Shown in pieces: positions 8,701-14,262 of a DNA stretch of 25,018 nt. How positions within the stretch are numbered: position 1 is the stretch's first letter; every line of letters starts with the position of its first letter. Both the position numbers and the translations under genes were made by a program. The notes below the pieces were generated by a model. The model saw nothing but the letters and a program-made list of their open reading frames with translations, did no database searches and was not told where the DNA came from. Source of the stretch: a virus; IMG/VR virus record IMGVR_UViG_3300046167_000727, positions 1 through 25,018 of that record; one strand, written 5' to 3'.

Positions 8701-8701
8701 T
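2756..8701 (-). CDS. Giant internal virion (ejection) protein, gp16-like position
   Basis: A 1981-residue protein, last gene of the late operon. The N-terminus carries a tandem pair of related motifs (about residues 6-26 and 35-56: AYMFFTEQGYNGSIEEFV and SYTLFTEEGYAGSFDDF), which I recall from large virion proteins of marine phages. Residues 195-400 contain long Ala/Gly-rich, glycine-zipper-like hydrophobic stretches able to enter membranes. Residues 460-760 are low-complexity and charged. Residues 890-960 form a Lys/Glu coiled coil. The C-terminus is strongly basic. I see no transglycosylase or peptidase motif. Being the third and largest of three consecutive large genes after the tail genes, it corresponds to T7 gp16 or crAss-like cargo proteins, which are ejected to build a channel across the envelope. 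A second gene is embedded out of frame at 6994-7182. Confidence 0.78.
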   Translation of the reverse strand: MNEALETAYMFFTEQGYNGSIEEFVKLINTDTDALDLSYTLFTEEGYAGSFDDFSGLMGVKKKEETEINTDSKSEIGISQPNTLSRNQRLNVGAGPEKDTAIERAFGKNEVTDFFGDLYRAWKTGAGQGATVDDALKVFASGSNVSEENLQDYIDAVQNMDSFSPSEEMQDFSRIYEAEGKGIKGFLKGIYKNPTAAIQVALSSLRAMINPGSVAAGAAGAGTGAAIGSAGLALAPITSTVGAGAGAIFGMTGALETGLSFTEFLREELNKKGLDFTDDNIRTILEDDEAMGNITRRSLARGATISSISALTGGLAAGVGANIGKNVAMKLGTTAGRAAAGAAGIGVQAIGGGTGEALGRAAAGQEMDVAEIGFEAIGEVASPSIIGTIRGMAKVPKYEVNEEKVTEETVIDIINKSTNYLELDNTDIKITDSPLIEQALNDKKKQLLDEFTMENSLTPEQLEKASKQDIQDLVSLQNQYDNAKEDKTLAGQKKAAKYKEQFENKLNAIQKQSTEEVDVSKPAADSKTVGKGDTEQQSTTRKDPSEPVTDSTKQTKEVTTQVEDDASTLIVIDSKDKKLEKAGYQVSKDEKSEFLQDIKDRGRDESSFSYEIKEINEVPSLDSVPVDNLGQVNIDGKRKTTADITVTYTNPDGTTESFDSTVALEPFVETEQVTQEEVVEEVAPATNKIGNFDVVIENNKVVSVTKKGKKATSSSQRNVAEKIISTGAIDVDAGQDSPNPGQTTKPRSIAINIERLKKEIKDQVTDFENMISGSGIESLFGTKFTSQSIKDYFGKSPSQMGPGFIQTWVATKEKGGQNISDGFTDSTGLFFDADAVAAFIETNFSKKQFKSRIEGDLKSELKLEREKFTEVTGLPSQPKIVGLVANAPTQEEVQQKASEEAVKSAQEEAQKIEDDKLKEARKKGQEDIKNIQQEKETRRLALANIKKGKLGTELSTEVLQKIFTIDPKIIRSLIKSEDLPPQTLERYNALAKLIGQREAVLIDLPTAAQIKKEADSLYNILVDGVNEQIEKVSEATTEEEVDVKSLKDEIINMVVKINKSLDFPSRELAQKIKNLTSKDLDLLITTTEDGNVDVKKLEQLILIKKNIDAGFVPAAANDIINLVETKKDSQSTTPKILNIAIRGLQSGLRKAIFDIGKALNIIQNGNFFDAVFKSNPKTVIDDLLGNANDTTIFEKLIRPLASAFAGFDVDRNKVLKQIIGAAEKLIAFDGNKRIERSQNEIVYDKIKIMTYLLQLQHESNPLQSDKTKTLTPAAIDFLNANIDYYIAKSPLESDVSLKMYADILNDYVVDGEVNLKKLKDSFSPNINKAVELYRKGFDDLAVKTNYVSTILRRNKVDIFNNYVKHAVMYGTKKASDRLEADNIRTKKLESFLKASTKSGSIEERTGGANAIYFDPSYALMKASDDILLDFNMTNAIRQFRMKIDELRKIEGLTPLQIQALDAIEDSMEKALTSTFDSINSDPSATQSFLSFMRRVGYEATLVSMPRAAAELSSNFLFAISANPDALMDGINNYKDVVMNVEVMLNFLNNINSTEATKLANVDELTGKFTDDQGITKYTNATGKAAPQIKNLISQILNSTLKPIREFTSELSNKMLSYPDQMIGRPLYIGEFVRVFQEETGIKLTQDDIIKMSEGPGKSKYLTLEYAEAIKKAGIAADKQAIMSTTSRNPILAIEKFKRNPKANAFKQIYIEANSFMANFFAFEYTTARTAVNALFNQGSISEKQALGLLLGVTLRMSFYTILYQVISDQFDQMFRDKEDDDMDEAQEILDLAGRSMTGSILTLLTRQTMGNVPFTAIAYGLERFNENNLGVLRSGEEYDPYKHSIVYSQLGKKDLENEDLLSNLGNVFAGPYKPFLNFADRYYDEIQRQSKSKKPKTKKQQDDLTQRMALEIGGNAGLLPFYKDIRRIILRMQYEEREKTKTGSLTKTELRKRNPRLYKKLYGPGSADARLRALRRKLKSN
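2761..2795. terminator. Imperfect hairpin at the convergence of early and late operons
   Basis: The core inverted repeat AGCTTT (2769-2774) and AAAGCT (2781-2786) has a 6-nt loop. The stem extends outward with one bulge and one mismatch (CTTA with TAAG, TAG with CTA). It lies where the + strand early genes end and inside the last codons of the - strand giant gene. No T-run follows on either strand, so it is at best a weak or bidirectional terminator or an mRNA 3'-end stabiliser. Confidence 0.25.
6994..7182 (-). CDS. Overlapping gene: small basic phage protein of the MPFKSKAQRKW type, nested in the giant ejection gene
   Basis: This 62-codon ORF lies in a different frame of the same strand, entirely inside the giant gene. 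Its N-terminal half, with MPFKSKAQRKW, AKQWERETP and LPER, closely resembles a widespread small phage protein that I recall from many genomes and that normally stands alone. The ATG is preceded by AATTTGAAAATAAATTAA, an A/T-rich leader like those of other genes here. The C-terminal half is Arg-rich. The enclosing frame over this stretch is low-complexity (Ser/Thr/Lys/Asp/Gln) and the DNA is visibly more GC-rich than its surroundings, as expected if the nested frame constrains it. Function is unknown; the basic character suggests nucleic-acid or virion binding. Confidence 0.62.
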   Translation of the reverse strand: MPFKSKAQRKWMFQNLPQIAKQWERETPNNSQLPERIHPSQSQTVRNKPRRSRLRLRTMRAR

Positions 8702-8703
8702 TT

Positions 8704-10488
8704 TTAATCAGGATTAAAACCAGTTGCTCTATTACTATTATTTACCGATTCGTTATCAACCTCTTCTACTACCTCTTCATCTACTATTGTATCTGGTGTA
8801 TCAACAACAACTTCTTCTTCTATTGTTTCTTCTTGTTCTTCTATACCAGGATTATAAAATTCATTGTTAACTATAAAATCAAATGATGAAGGATCCACTT
8901 GAGTTCCTAATTTTTTTGCATTTCCTATAGCAAGCATTATTTCTTCTAAATAGTCTGAAGTTTTTGCATTAACAGGAACTTTAATAGTCTCTGTTGTCAT
9001 ACCTGGTATTGTAATATTAACAGTATTAGAAGAGTTTACTTTAATGTTAGACATTCCTGCTTCTATTGCTTCTTCTAATTCTCCTGGAAAAAGTAAAGAA
9101 AAATAATTTTTACCTGCAATTTTTAAAGCTGTTACACCTTTTTTTGTTAAACTTGCTACTCTTCCACCAGTAAAAAAACCTTCAGTATAATCTTTTGTTA
9201 ATGGTACTTTAAATTCTCCTCCATCCTCAAAAGTAATTTCTGCATTATTAATGCCTACAGTATCTAAAACTGAATTTAAATTAGTAGCTACATCATTCTT
9301 ACCCTTTTTAGTTTCAAAAGAATCTTCATCAATAGTTCTTATGTAGTTTACAGCAGAAATAGGATCTCCGCCATCCGCTGGTATTATTTCATTGACAGGT
9401 GAATTAATCTCTGTTGGAGTCAAACCGTTTTCAGCCAATAGTGTTTTTTGTCTTAAAGCAAAATCTTGATCATATCTTCTTATCCCTTCATTATAAGCTC
9501 TATCAACATTAGCTAATGTTCTTTTTTGGAAAGTACTTAATTCATCTTTCTGCTCTACAGGTATCTGACTAGTTATTTCAGCTTTTACTATTTGTTCAGC
9601 GGCATCTTGATCGTAAAGATATTTATTATTTTTCATGTCATAAAAAATATATTCTCCCTTATTTTCATTATATAATTTTTCATCACTGGTATACTTATAT
9701 CCATTTTGATCTAATACACTAAGGGCATTTGCTTCGCTAGTAACCAAACTTTTTGCTAAAGTATCAATAGTTCCTGTTGCTGTTGATGAATCTATTTCAG
9801 CGCCTTGAATTGTAGTAATTATTTTTCCGTCTTTTGTGTATTGTTTTATACCTCTATTTGCTAATCTTTTTTGTATATCTCCTCTATAATTAAATGCCAA
9901 CTCTTTTTCTGTGCTTAAATAACCAAGCTGAGTTACATCTATTACTTCATCAGTAGGGTTCCCATCTTCATCTTTACGAACTAAAATTAATTCATCAGTA
10001 GCTGGATCAATAATAGCGGTGGTGTTTTTAAAATCTAAAAATTCTTGAGCAATAGATAGTTGATTTATCATTCTACCTGAAGCTTGTTTATCAGGGTCTT
10101 GTGATTGAACTAACTCCATGTTTTCCGCTAACTGTGAGTTGAATTTATCTGCATACAAAAAGAAATTTTCTGTACTACTTTTCATATTAGCTCTACGTGT
10201 ATAATACTCACGCTCGGATATCTCTCCTCTTTTCAATTTATTTAAATTAGCTAATGCAGCTTGAGAAGCTTGATCAGAATAACTACCTATTACAGTATTT
10301 AAATCTGAATTTGCTCCTTGTGGTCTATCTATTAAGGATTTAGTAAGTTCGCTATACTGCTTTTGTATATCATCTCTTTTATCTTGTCGAACTTTTTCTT
10401 GTTCTTTAAGATTGTCGCTAAAGTTTTTTGAAACCTCTGACCAATTTATATTTAAAGGTTCTTTATCCCTTACGTATCCGTATGCCAT
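8704..10488 (-). CDS. Internal virion protein, gp15-like position
   Basis: This 594-residue soluble protein is placed between the small Gly-rich internal protein and the giant ejection protein, each separated by only 2 nt. The N-terminal 150 residues are helical and charged (KEQEKVRQDKRDDIQKQY, then a Gln/Asn/Leu-rich stretch). The middle is mixed alpha/beta. The C-terminus (about 545-580) is an extremely acidic Glu/Val-rich tail. It has no signal peptide, membrane helix or enzymatic motif that I recognise. The three-gene order and size gradient (214, 594, 1981 residues) matches T7 gp14-gp15-gp16 internal core proteins, which are ejected with the DNA. The assignment rests mainly on context. 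Confidence 0.65.
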   Translation of the reverse strand: MAYGYVRDKEPLNINWSEVSKNFSDNLKEQEKVRQDKRDDIQKQYSELTKSLIDRPQGANSDLNTVIGSYSDQASQAALANLNKLKRGEISEREYYTRRANMKSSTENFFLYADKFNSQLAENMELVQSQDPDKQASGRMINQLSIAQEFLDFKNTTAIIDPATDELILVRKDEDGNPTDEVIDVTQLGYLSTEKELAFNYRGDIQKRLANRGIKQYTKDGKIITTIQGAEIDSSTATGTIDTLAKSLVTSEANALSVLDQNGYKYTSDEKLYNENKGEYIFYDMKNNKYLYDQDAAEQIVKAEITSQIPVEQKDELSTFQKRTLANVDRAYNEGIRRYDQDFALRQKTLLAENGLTPTEINSPVNEIIPADGGDPISAVNYIRTIDEDSFETKKGKNDVATNLNSVLDTVGINNAEITFEDGGEFKVPLTKDYTEGFFTGGRVASLTKKGVTALKIAGKNYFSLLFPGELEEAIEAGMSNIKVNSSNTVNITIPGMTTETIKVPVNAKTSDYLEEIMLAIGNAKKLGTQVDPSSFDFIVNNEFYNPGIEEQEETIEEEVVVDTPDTIVDEEVVEEVDNESVNNSNRATGFNPD

Positions 10489-10490
10489 AA

Positions 10491-11135
10491 TTAAGTCGTT
10501 TCTGTTTTATCTTTTGGAGCTTCGTTGGGATTATATAATGGAGTTAAAAACTCAAATATGTCGCTAGCTGCACTAGATATTCCTTGAACTCCCGCTAACG
10601 TAGAGGCTGATTGCGCAGCTCTTTGATCAGCTAACATTTGTTGATATCCTGTTGCTTTACCTAATTGTATATCTAATCTTCCTTGCTGTAATTTTGATAA
10701 CTCAGAAGCTTTATCTTTTTCTAATTGAAATTGTCTTTCTGCAAGACCAGCTCTTTGTTTAGCAAGAGCGTCTTGTTGTAAAGCGACAACTCTACCAACA
10801 CCTGCGCTTGCTCCTCTAGCCTCTCCTTCAGATACTGCCTGTATGGCTTGAGCTCCTGCTTGTGCTATTCCTTCTCTTTCTAAATCGTAAGCCTCCATAG
10901 GTATGCTTACTCCAGACATATATTGTTCCTCAAGTATTCTTCCCGCTTCTTCCATTGCTTTGTCAGCTTCTAACTGTGCGGCTACTTGATTGTCTCTTTG
11001 TTTTTTTGCATCTGCAAAACTCATTACACTACCTGCTAAACCAACTACAGCGCCTATAGGTCCTGCGGCTGCTCCTATTGCGCCTAACGCTTTGCCAAAT
11101 CCTGAAGGTCCATCTCCGGCTGAATCTTGTCCCAT
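10491..11135 (-). CDS. Small internal virion protein, gp14-like
   Basis: This 214-residue protein has an N-terminal Gly/Ala-rich hydrophobic stretch (about residues 11-42, with GAIGAAAGPIGAVVGLAGS) followed by a long helical Gln/Ala/Glu-rich region (residues 43-180) and a short C-terminal part. A hydrophobic Gly-rich N-terminus plus a long helical body is typical of T7 gp14-like internal virion protein B in marine podoviruses. These proteins insert into the outer membrane during ejection as the outermost part of the channel. It begins just after the GNAT gene and is followed 2 nt later by the gp15-like gene. Confidence 0.72.
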   Translation of the reverse strand: MGQDSAGDGPSGFGKALGAIGAAAGPIGAVVGLAGSVMSFADAKKQRDNQVAAQLEADKAMEEAGRILEEQYMSGVSIPMEAYDLEREGIAQAGAQAIQAVSEGEARGASAGVGRVVALQQDALAKQRAGLAERQFQLEKDKASELSKLQQGRLDIQLGKATGYQQMLADQRAAQSASTLAGVQGISSAASDIFEFLTPLYNPNEAPKDKTETT

Positions 11136-11136
11136 A

Positions 11137-11538
11137 TTATATTTTTTTAATTAATTCTGTTGTTATACTTCCTTTTCTAAAACCTTTATTTATAAAAGTG
11201 TTGATTAAATTTTCATTATCGTTTGTAGCAAATATATATTTCATATTTAAATTTTTACATGTTGATATTAATTTATCTAATAATAAATTAATAGCTTCTT
11301 TTCTTTTCTCTTTATGTTTTTTATCAGATATTATCCATTCTACCCAAGCAACTTTAGAGTTTGATATATATATAAAACCTGCGCAAACAGGTTTGTCTTC
11401 TACCGTTACCATTAATCCGCCTTCTCCATTCTCTGGCAAAAAATCTTTAGCTGGCGCCTGCCAACCCCAATCTTTCCACCATCCTACTAACACATTTTCA
11501 TAATCAGATGAATTTAATTTTCTTATACTAAATTCCAT
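11137..11538 (-). CDS. GNAT-family N-acetyltransferase encoded among the virion genes
   Basis: This 133-residue protein has a GNAT-like plan. It begins with IRKLNSSDYENV, then WWKDWGWQAP and LPENGEGGLMV, a central strand pair (PVCAGFIYISNSKVAWVEWI), a helix in the acetyl-CoA pyrophosphate-binding region (KKHKEKRKEAINLLLDKL) and a C-terminal GFRKGS strand. I recall very similar short acetyltransferases next to tail and internal-protein genes of marine podoviruses. Their substrate is not established; acetylation of a virion or host protein is possible. The classical Q/RxxGxG/A motif is replaced by a Lys/Glu-rich turn, so activity is not certain. It starts 22 nt after the proline-rich tail gene. 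Confidence 0.75.
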   Translation of the reverse strand: MEFSIRKLNSSDYENVLVGWWKDWGWQAPAKDFLPENGEGGLMVTVEDKPVCAGFIYISNSKVAWVEWIISDKKHKEKRKEAINLLLDKLISTCKNLNMKYIFATNDNENLINTFINKGFRKGSITTELIKKI

Positions 11539-11560
11539 ACTAGTGTAAAGATACTAATTT

Positions 11561-12754
11561 TTAAGGATAGCTTTTCATTATATCGCTTTCTACGGCAAAC
11601 AATTCTGTTGCTGTTGTATTTTCATTTATTAAAGTAAAGATACAATAGTGACCAAGCAAACCATGAGACTCAGCTTCTGAGTTTTTAATGTATAATATAT
11701 AAGGATCATTTATTAATATTGGCTGCGAACCAGCTGTGGATGTAGTGAAAGTTATTCTGTTTACTGCGTTAGGTAAATCAACTTCTATATTTGTTATCTG
11801 ACCAGCTAAACTTATAGTGGTATACGAAGGCACAGATGAGTATAGATAATCACCTATACTAACTATACTTCCTATTGATACTAATGGGTTTATAGAAAAA
11901 TTAATAGTTCCAGTAGTACCTACAACCGATACATTAGAAGCTCTACCTATTCCATTTGCAGACCTCATTGCGTATTGTTGCGCCAATGCTGGTACCTCCC
12001 CACTCTGTCTTACAAATGCAAAGTAAGCTCCTTCTTTTTTAATAAACCAATCGCTTTCAATAAACCCTTGCGTTTGCAAATCAGTTTCAAAGTTTACCTG
12101 CCAAGCATTATCAGATTCTAAATTAAAAGTTTTAAATATTTTGTTTTGTAGTGGCATCTCATTAAACACACTTGTTACTTGTGAATTATATTGTATGCCA
12201 TAATAGTTATTTCTTGTGTCGTTTTCATTGTGCTGGTAAACATTTCCGTTTTTAAATGTGTAAAAATAATTATTCATTCCTAACATATAGTCTGGATTAT
12301 AAGAATAAAAGGACGGCCAACCACTAGCAGTTTCACTGTAGCTCAATGTATATTCTGTTTCAACTGGCGATGGTATAGGTGGAACAATACTTGATGGTGC
12401 AGGAGTAGGGGTTGCTGCTACTGGTGTGGGCGCAGCCGGTGTAGGACTTGGACCAGGAGTCGGTGAAGGAGCTGGAACTGGAGTAGCAGGCGCTGGAGCC
12501 GGAACTGGACTAGGTGAAGGAGAAGGATCTACACCTCCACAATTACTAGTACACGTTTCTCCTAAAGGGTTGGTTGATCCAGATAGTGAAGTGACTAATA
12601 CACGTCCACCAGGTTCAACACAGACTGTCTGTATATCTTCAGGGGATAAAATTACATTTGTTTTTACACCATTACAACAAGCAACAGTGTAAGTACATTG
12701 ATCTCCTATTGCGTTAAAGGGACATATTAATTCATAGGTAGAACAAGAAGCCAT
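11561..12754 (-). CDS. Proline-rich tail protein with nozzle C-terminal-like domain
   Basis: The 397 residues fall into three parts. Residues 1-75 are a Cys-rich module (eight Cys). Residues 76-131 are an uncharged Pro/Ala/Ser/Thr/Val tract (SPVPAPAPATPVPAPSPTP). From residue 132 there is a globular domain with GWPSFYSYNPDYMLGMNNYF, YTFKNGNVYQHN and KTFNLESDNAWQ. I recall this domain as the usual C-terminal part of large tail stabilisation/nozzle proteins in marine and crAss-like phages, where it follows the part seen in the 2158-residue protein. Here it is a separate gene with its own Pro-rich linker. It lies just downstream of the modification cassette and is a likely substrate of it. It is probably exposed on the short tail. 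Confidence 0.75.
   Translation of the reverse strand: MASCSTYELICPFNAIGDQCTYTVACCNGVKTNVILSPEDIQTVCVEPGGRVLVTSLSGSTNPLGETCTSNCGGVDPSPSPSPVPAPAPATPVPAPSPTPGPSPTPAAPTPVAATPTPAPSSIVPPIPSPVETEYTLSYSETASGWPSFYSYNPDYMLGMNNYFYTFKNGNVYQHNENDTRNNYYGIQYNSQVTSVFNEMPLQNKIFKTFNLESDNAWQVNFETDLQTQGFIESDWFIKKEGAYFAFVRQSGEVPALAQQYAMRSANGIGRASNVSVVGTTGTINFSINPLVSIGSIVSIGDYLYSSVPSYTTISLAGQITNIEVDLPNAVNRITFTTSTAGSQPILINDPYILYIKNSEAESHGLLGHYCIFTLINENTTATELFAVESDIMKSYP
12362..12529 (-). repeat. AP/SP/TP/VP tract in the 397-residue tail protein
   Basis: Codons 76-131 encode alternating Pro with Ala, Ser, Thr or Val and almost no charged residues. Such tracts form polyproline II helices. Non-contiguous Ala-Pro, Ser-Pro and Thr-Pro are the arabinogalactan-type glycomodules of plants, where Pro is hydroxylated and glycosylated. 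The DNA is more GC-rich than its neighbours because of the Pro and Ala codons. Confidence 0.9.
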
Positions 12755-12770
12755 AAAATATATTTAAATA

Positions 12771-12778
12771 CAAAAATA
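12771..12778 (-). promoter_or_regulatory. Candidate Bacteroidota -7 promoter element before the 397-residue gene
   Basis: Read on the - strand, the 52-nt gap between the 183-residue dioxygenase gene and the proline-rich tail gene contains TATTTTTG, which fits the Bacteroidota primary-sigma -7 consensus TAnnTTTG, 16 nt before the ATG. I find no clear TTG-type -33 element at the expected distance, so this may be a weak internal promoter or chance in AT-rich DNA. Confidence 0.25.
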
Positions 12779-12806
12779 CGAATTTAATTGCTATAGTTTT
12801 AAATTC

Positions 12807-13358
12807 TTAATCTCTTCTATATCCTGAGACTTGCATAGTAAATTTATCTTTCTGACCAGCATTACAAGATAGGTGTAATACAGAACTATCCCAAAGTAAA
12901 CCATCACCTGCTTTCCAATCTACAGAAGTGGTCCACTTTTTATTATTATGAATGTCTTGATATTGTATCATGTGGCCTATCTTCCAGTCTTCTAAATATA
13001 AATTAAGCCTCACTTTAGTTCTCTTGTCGTCTGGATATAACTTTTTAAATTTAAAAAATGTATCTCTGTGAAGAGTAACAACGTTACCAGGAGGTTGCAT
13101 AATAGTAGATACAGTTTTAATGTCCATATTTAATTGATCTTCCCAACCATCAAATATTGGATCTTCAATATTATACCATAACTGTTGTATTACAGTATTG
13201 TTTTCATCGTAAGAATAACCATTACCATATTCACTATATAAATCATTTTGCTCCTCTCTTTGATAAGAGATACAAGAACCTTTATGATAATTATAATCTT
13301 GCTTTTCTGAAAGAAAGTGCGAGTAATCAAAATTTAATTTTACTTTTTCTAATATCAT
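12807..13358 (-). CDS. 2OG-Fe(II) dioxygenase, Asp/Asn-hydroxylase-like
   Basis: This 183-residue single-domain enzyme has the jelly-roll dioxygenase signature: MQPPGNVVTLHRD with Fe ligands His97 and Asp99, VRLNLYLEDW (residues 116-125), and GDGLLWDSSVLHLSCNAG with the distal ligand His162. Arg181 near the C-terminus could bind 2-oxoglutarate. The pattern PPG..xxHxD, vRxxL, W..GD...D...H resembles aspartyl/asparaginyl beta-hydroxylases and phage dioxygenases more than prolyl 4-hydroxylases. It probably hydroxylates an amino-acid side chain (or a sugar) using O2 and 2-oxoglutarate. It is the last gene of the modification cassette, 19 nt after the fucosyltransferase-like gene. The substrate is unknown; the adjacent virion proteins are the obvious candidates. 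Confidence 0.75.
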   Translation of the reverse strand: MILEKVKLNFDYSHFLSEKQDYNYHKGSCISYQREEQNDLYSEYGNGYSYDENNTVIQQLWYNIEDPIFDGWEDQLNMDIKTVSTIMQPPGNVVTLHRDTFFKFKKLYPDDKRTKVRLNLYLEDWKIGHMIQYQDIHNNKKWTTSVDWKAGDGLLWDSSVLHLSCNAGQKDKFTMQVSGYRRD

Positions 13359-13377
13359 GTTTTAATTTTATATAAAG

Positions 13378-14262
13378 TTAATAATTTTTTAGAATTATAT
13401 TTCCATTCTCATCAATATTGCCTACCGTATTTTTAAATAAATTCATTTGTGGATCCATTCCGTGTTTGTCTGGCCATGCAAAAACCTGGTTGTGACTTAA
13501 TAAAGCAGCGCTTTGAGAAAAAGCAGAGTATGCAGGAATTAATACTGCAGCATTTAACATTAATATAAAGCTATCATAAGTAGATAATTTATTCTCAATG
13601 ACTATAGAAGGATAAGCTTTAATAATCTTTTCCCAATCTACACTTATTAATGGCCATTCTCCATTATCATTTTTATCAAGCCATGGTTGATGCCACATAT
13701 TGTATTGTTTTAAATCTTTTTTTATTGGCATATAAGTAGTGTCATAATCTGGGGCATCAGTTAATAAAATAACTCTAGGATTAAATATTTTTAACTGTGC
13801 GCAAATGAAATCTATTTGATTCAATATGTGTACATAAACATCTTCAGGAGTATGTCGAGGGTTTGATTTAACTGCATTACCCCTTCTCATATGAATAACT
13901 ATATTTTTATTTTGCTTTGCGTAGTGTTTGTTAAATATAGGTGCGTTAAGTAAAAAATCACAATGATCAGCAAACCCAGGAGCTGGAGCGCCCTGTCCAA
14001 CTAAGTTTGTAAGTTCCCATTCAAAAGAATTAAAATCTATTTCTTTCCAGGGGTTATATAATATATGATTAAACTTATATAAAATCTCGTAATAAATTTT
14101 TTCATTTTCTGCATTGTCACTAGGGTGAATTAAAAACCAACTTAAAGGTTTATTTTTAAATAACATTTTATGGTGGTATGCATAAGACATTGCATAAATT
14201 TTTTTCCACAACATTGCGCCTATCCCATCTGTTGTTTGAAACTCTTCTACTATTTTTATCAT
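13378..14262 (-). CDS. Fucosyltransferase-superfamily glycosyltransferase (HxRRG type)
   Basis: This 294-residue protein has the layout of alpha-1,2/alpha-1,6/protein O-fucosyltransferases. Near the N-terminus is DGIGAMLWK (residues 12-20), equivalent to the GGxGNQ loop. IVIHMRRGNA (residues 121-130) is the GDP-fucose-binding HxRRGD motif, with Asn129 in place of the usual Asp. The C-terminal STYDSFILMLNAAVLIPAYS (residues 227-246) is the conserved region contacting the nucleotide. It likely transfers a deoxyhexose or related sugar from a GDP-sugar supplied by the host. It overlaps the carbamoyltransferase gene by 4 nt (ATGA), so the two are probably translated together. The exact donor and acceptor cannot be read from the sequence. 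Confidence 0.68.
   Translation of the reverse strand: MIKIVEEFQTTDGIGAMLWKKIYAMSYAYHHKMLFKNKPLSWFLIHPSDNAENEKIYYEILYKFNHILYNPWKEIDFNSFEWELTNLVGQGAPAPGFADHCDFLLNAPIFNKHYAKQNKNIVIHMRRGNAVKSNPRHTPEDVYVHILNQIDFICAQLKIFNPRVILLTDAPDYDTTYMPIKKDLKQYNMWHQPWLDKNDNGEWPLISVDWEKIIKAYPSIVIENKLSTYDSFILMLNAAVLIPAYSAFSQSAALLSHNQVFAWPDKHGMDPQMNLFKNTVGNIDENGNIILKNY

Noticed and set aside
2756-8701. Polymorphic toxin or contact-dependent effector (very long Gly/Ala-rich protein)
   Set aside because: No secretion signal, RHS/haemagglutinin repeats, toxin domain or immunity gene; gene order fits internal virion proteins better.
11078-11503. Hydrophobic + strand ORF of 141 residues
   Set aside because: Antisense to the well-supported GNAT gene and the following gene start; hydrophobicity comes from A/T-rich antisense codons.
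12426-12692. Gly/Ala-rich + strand ORF opposite the 397-residue gene
   Set aside because: Antisense shadow of the Pro/Ala tract.
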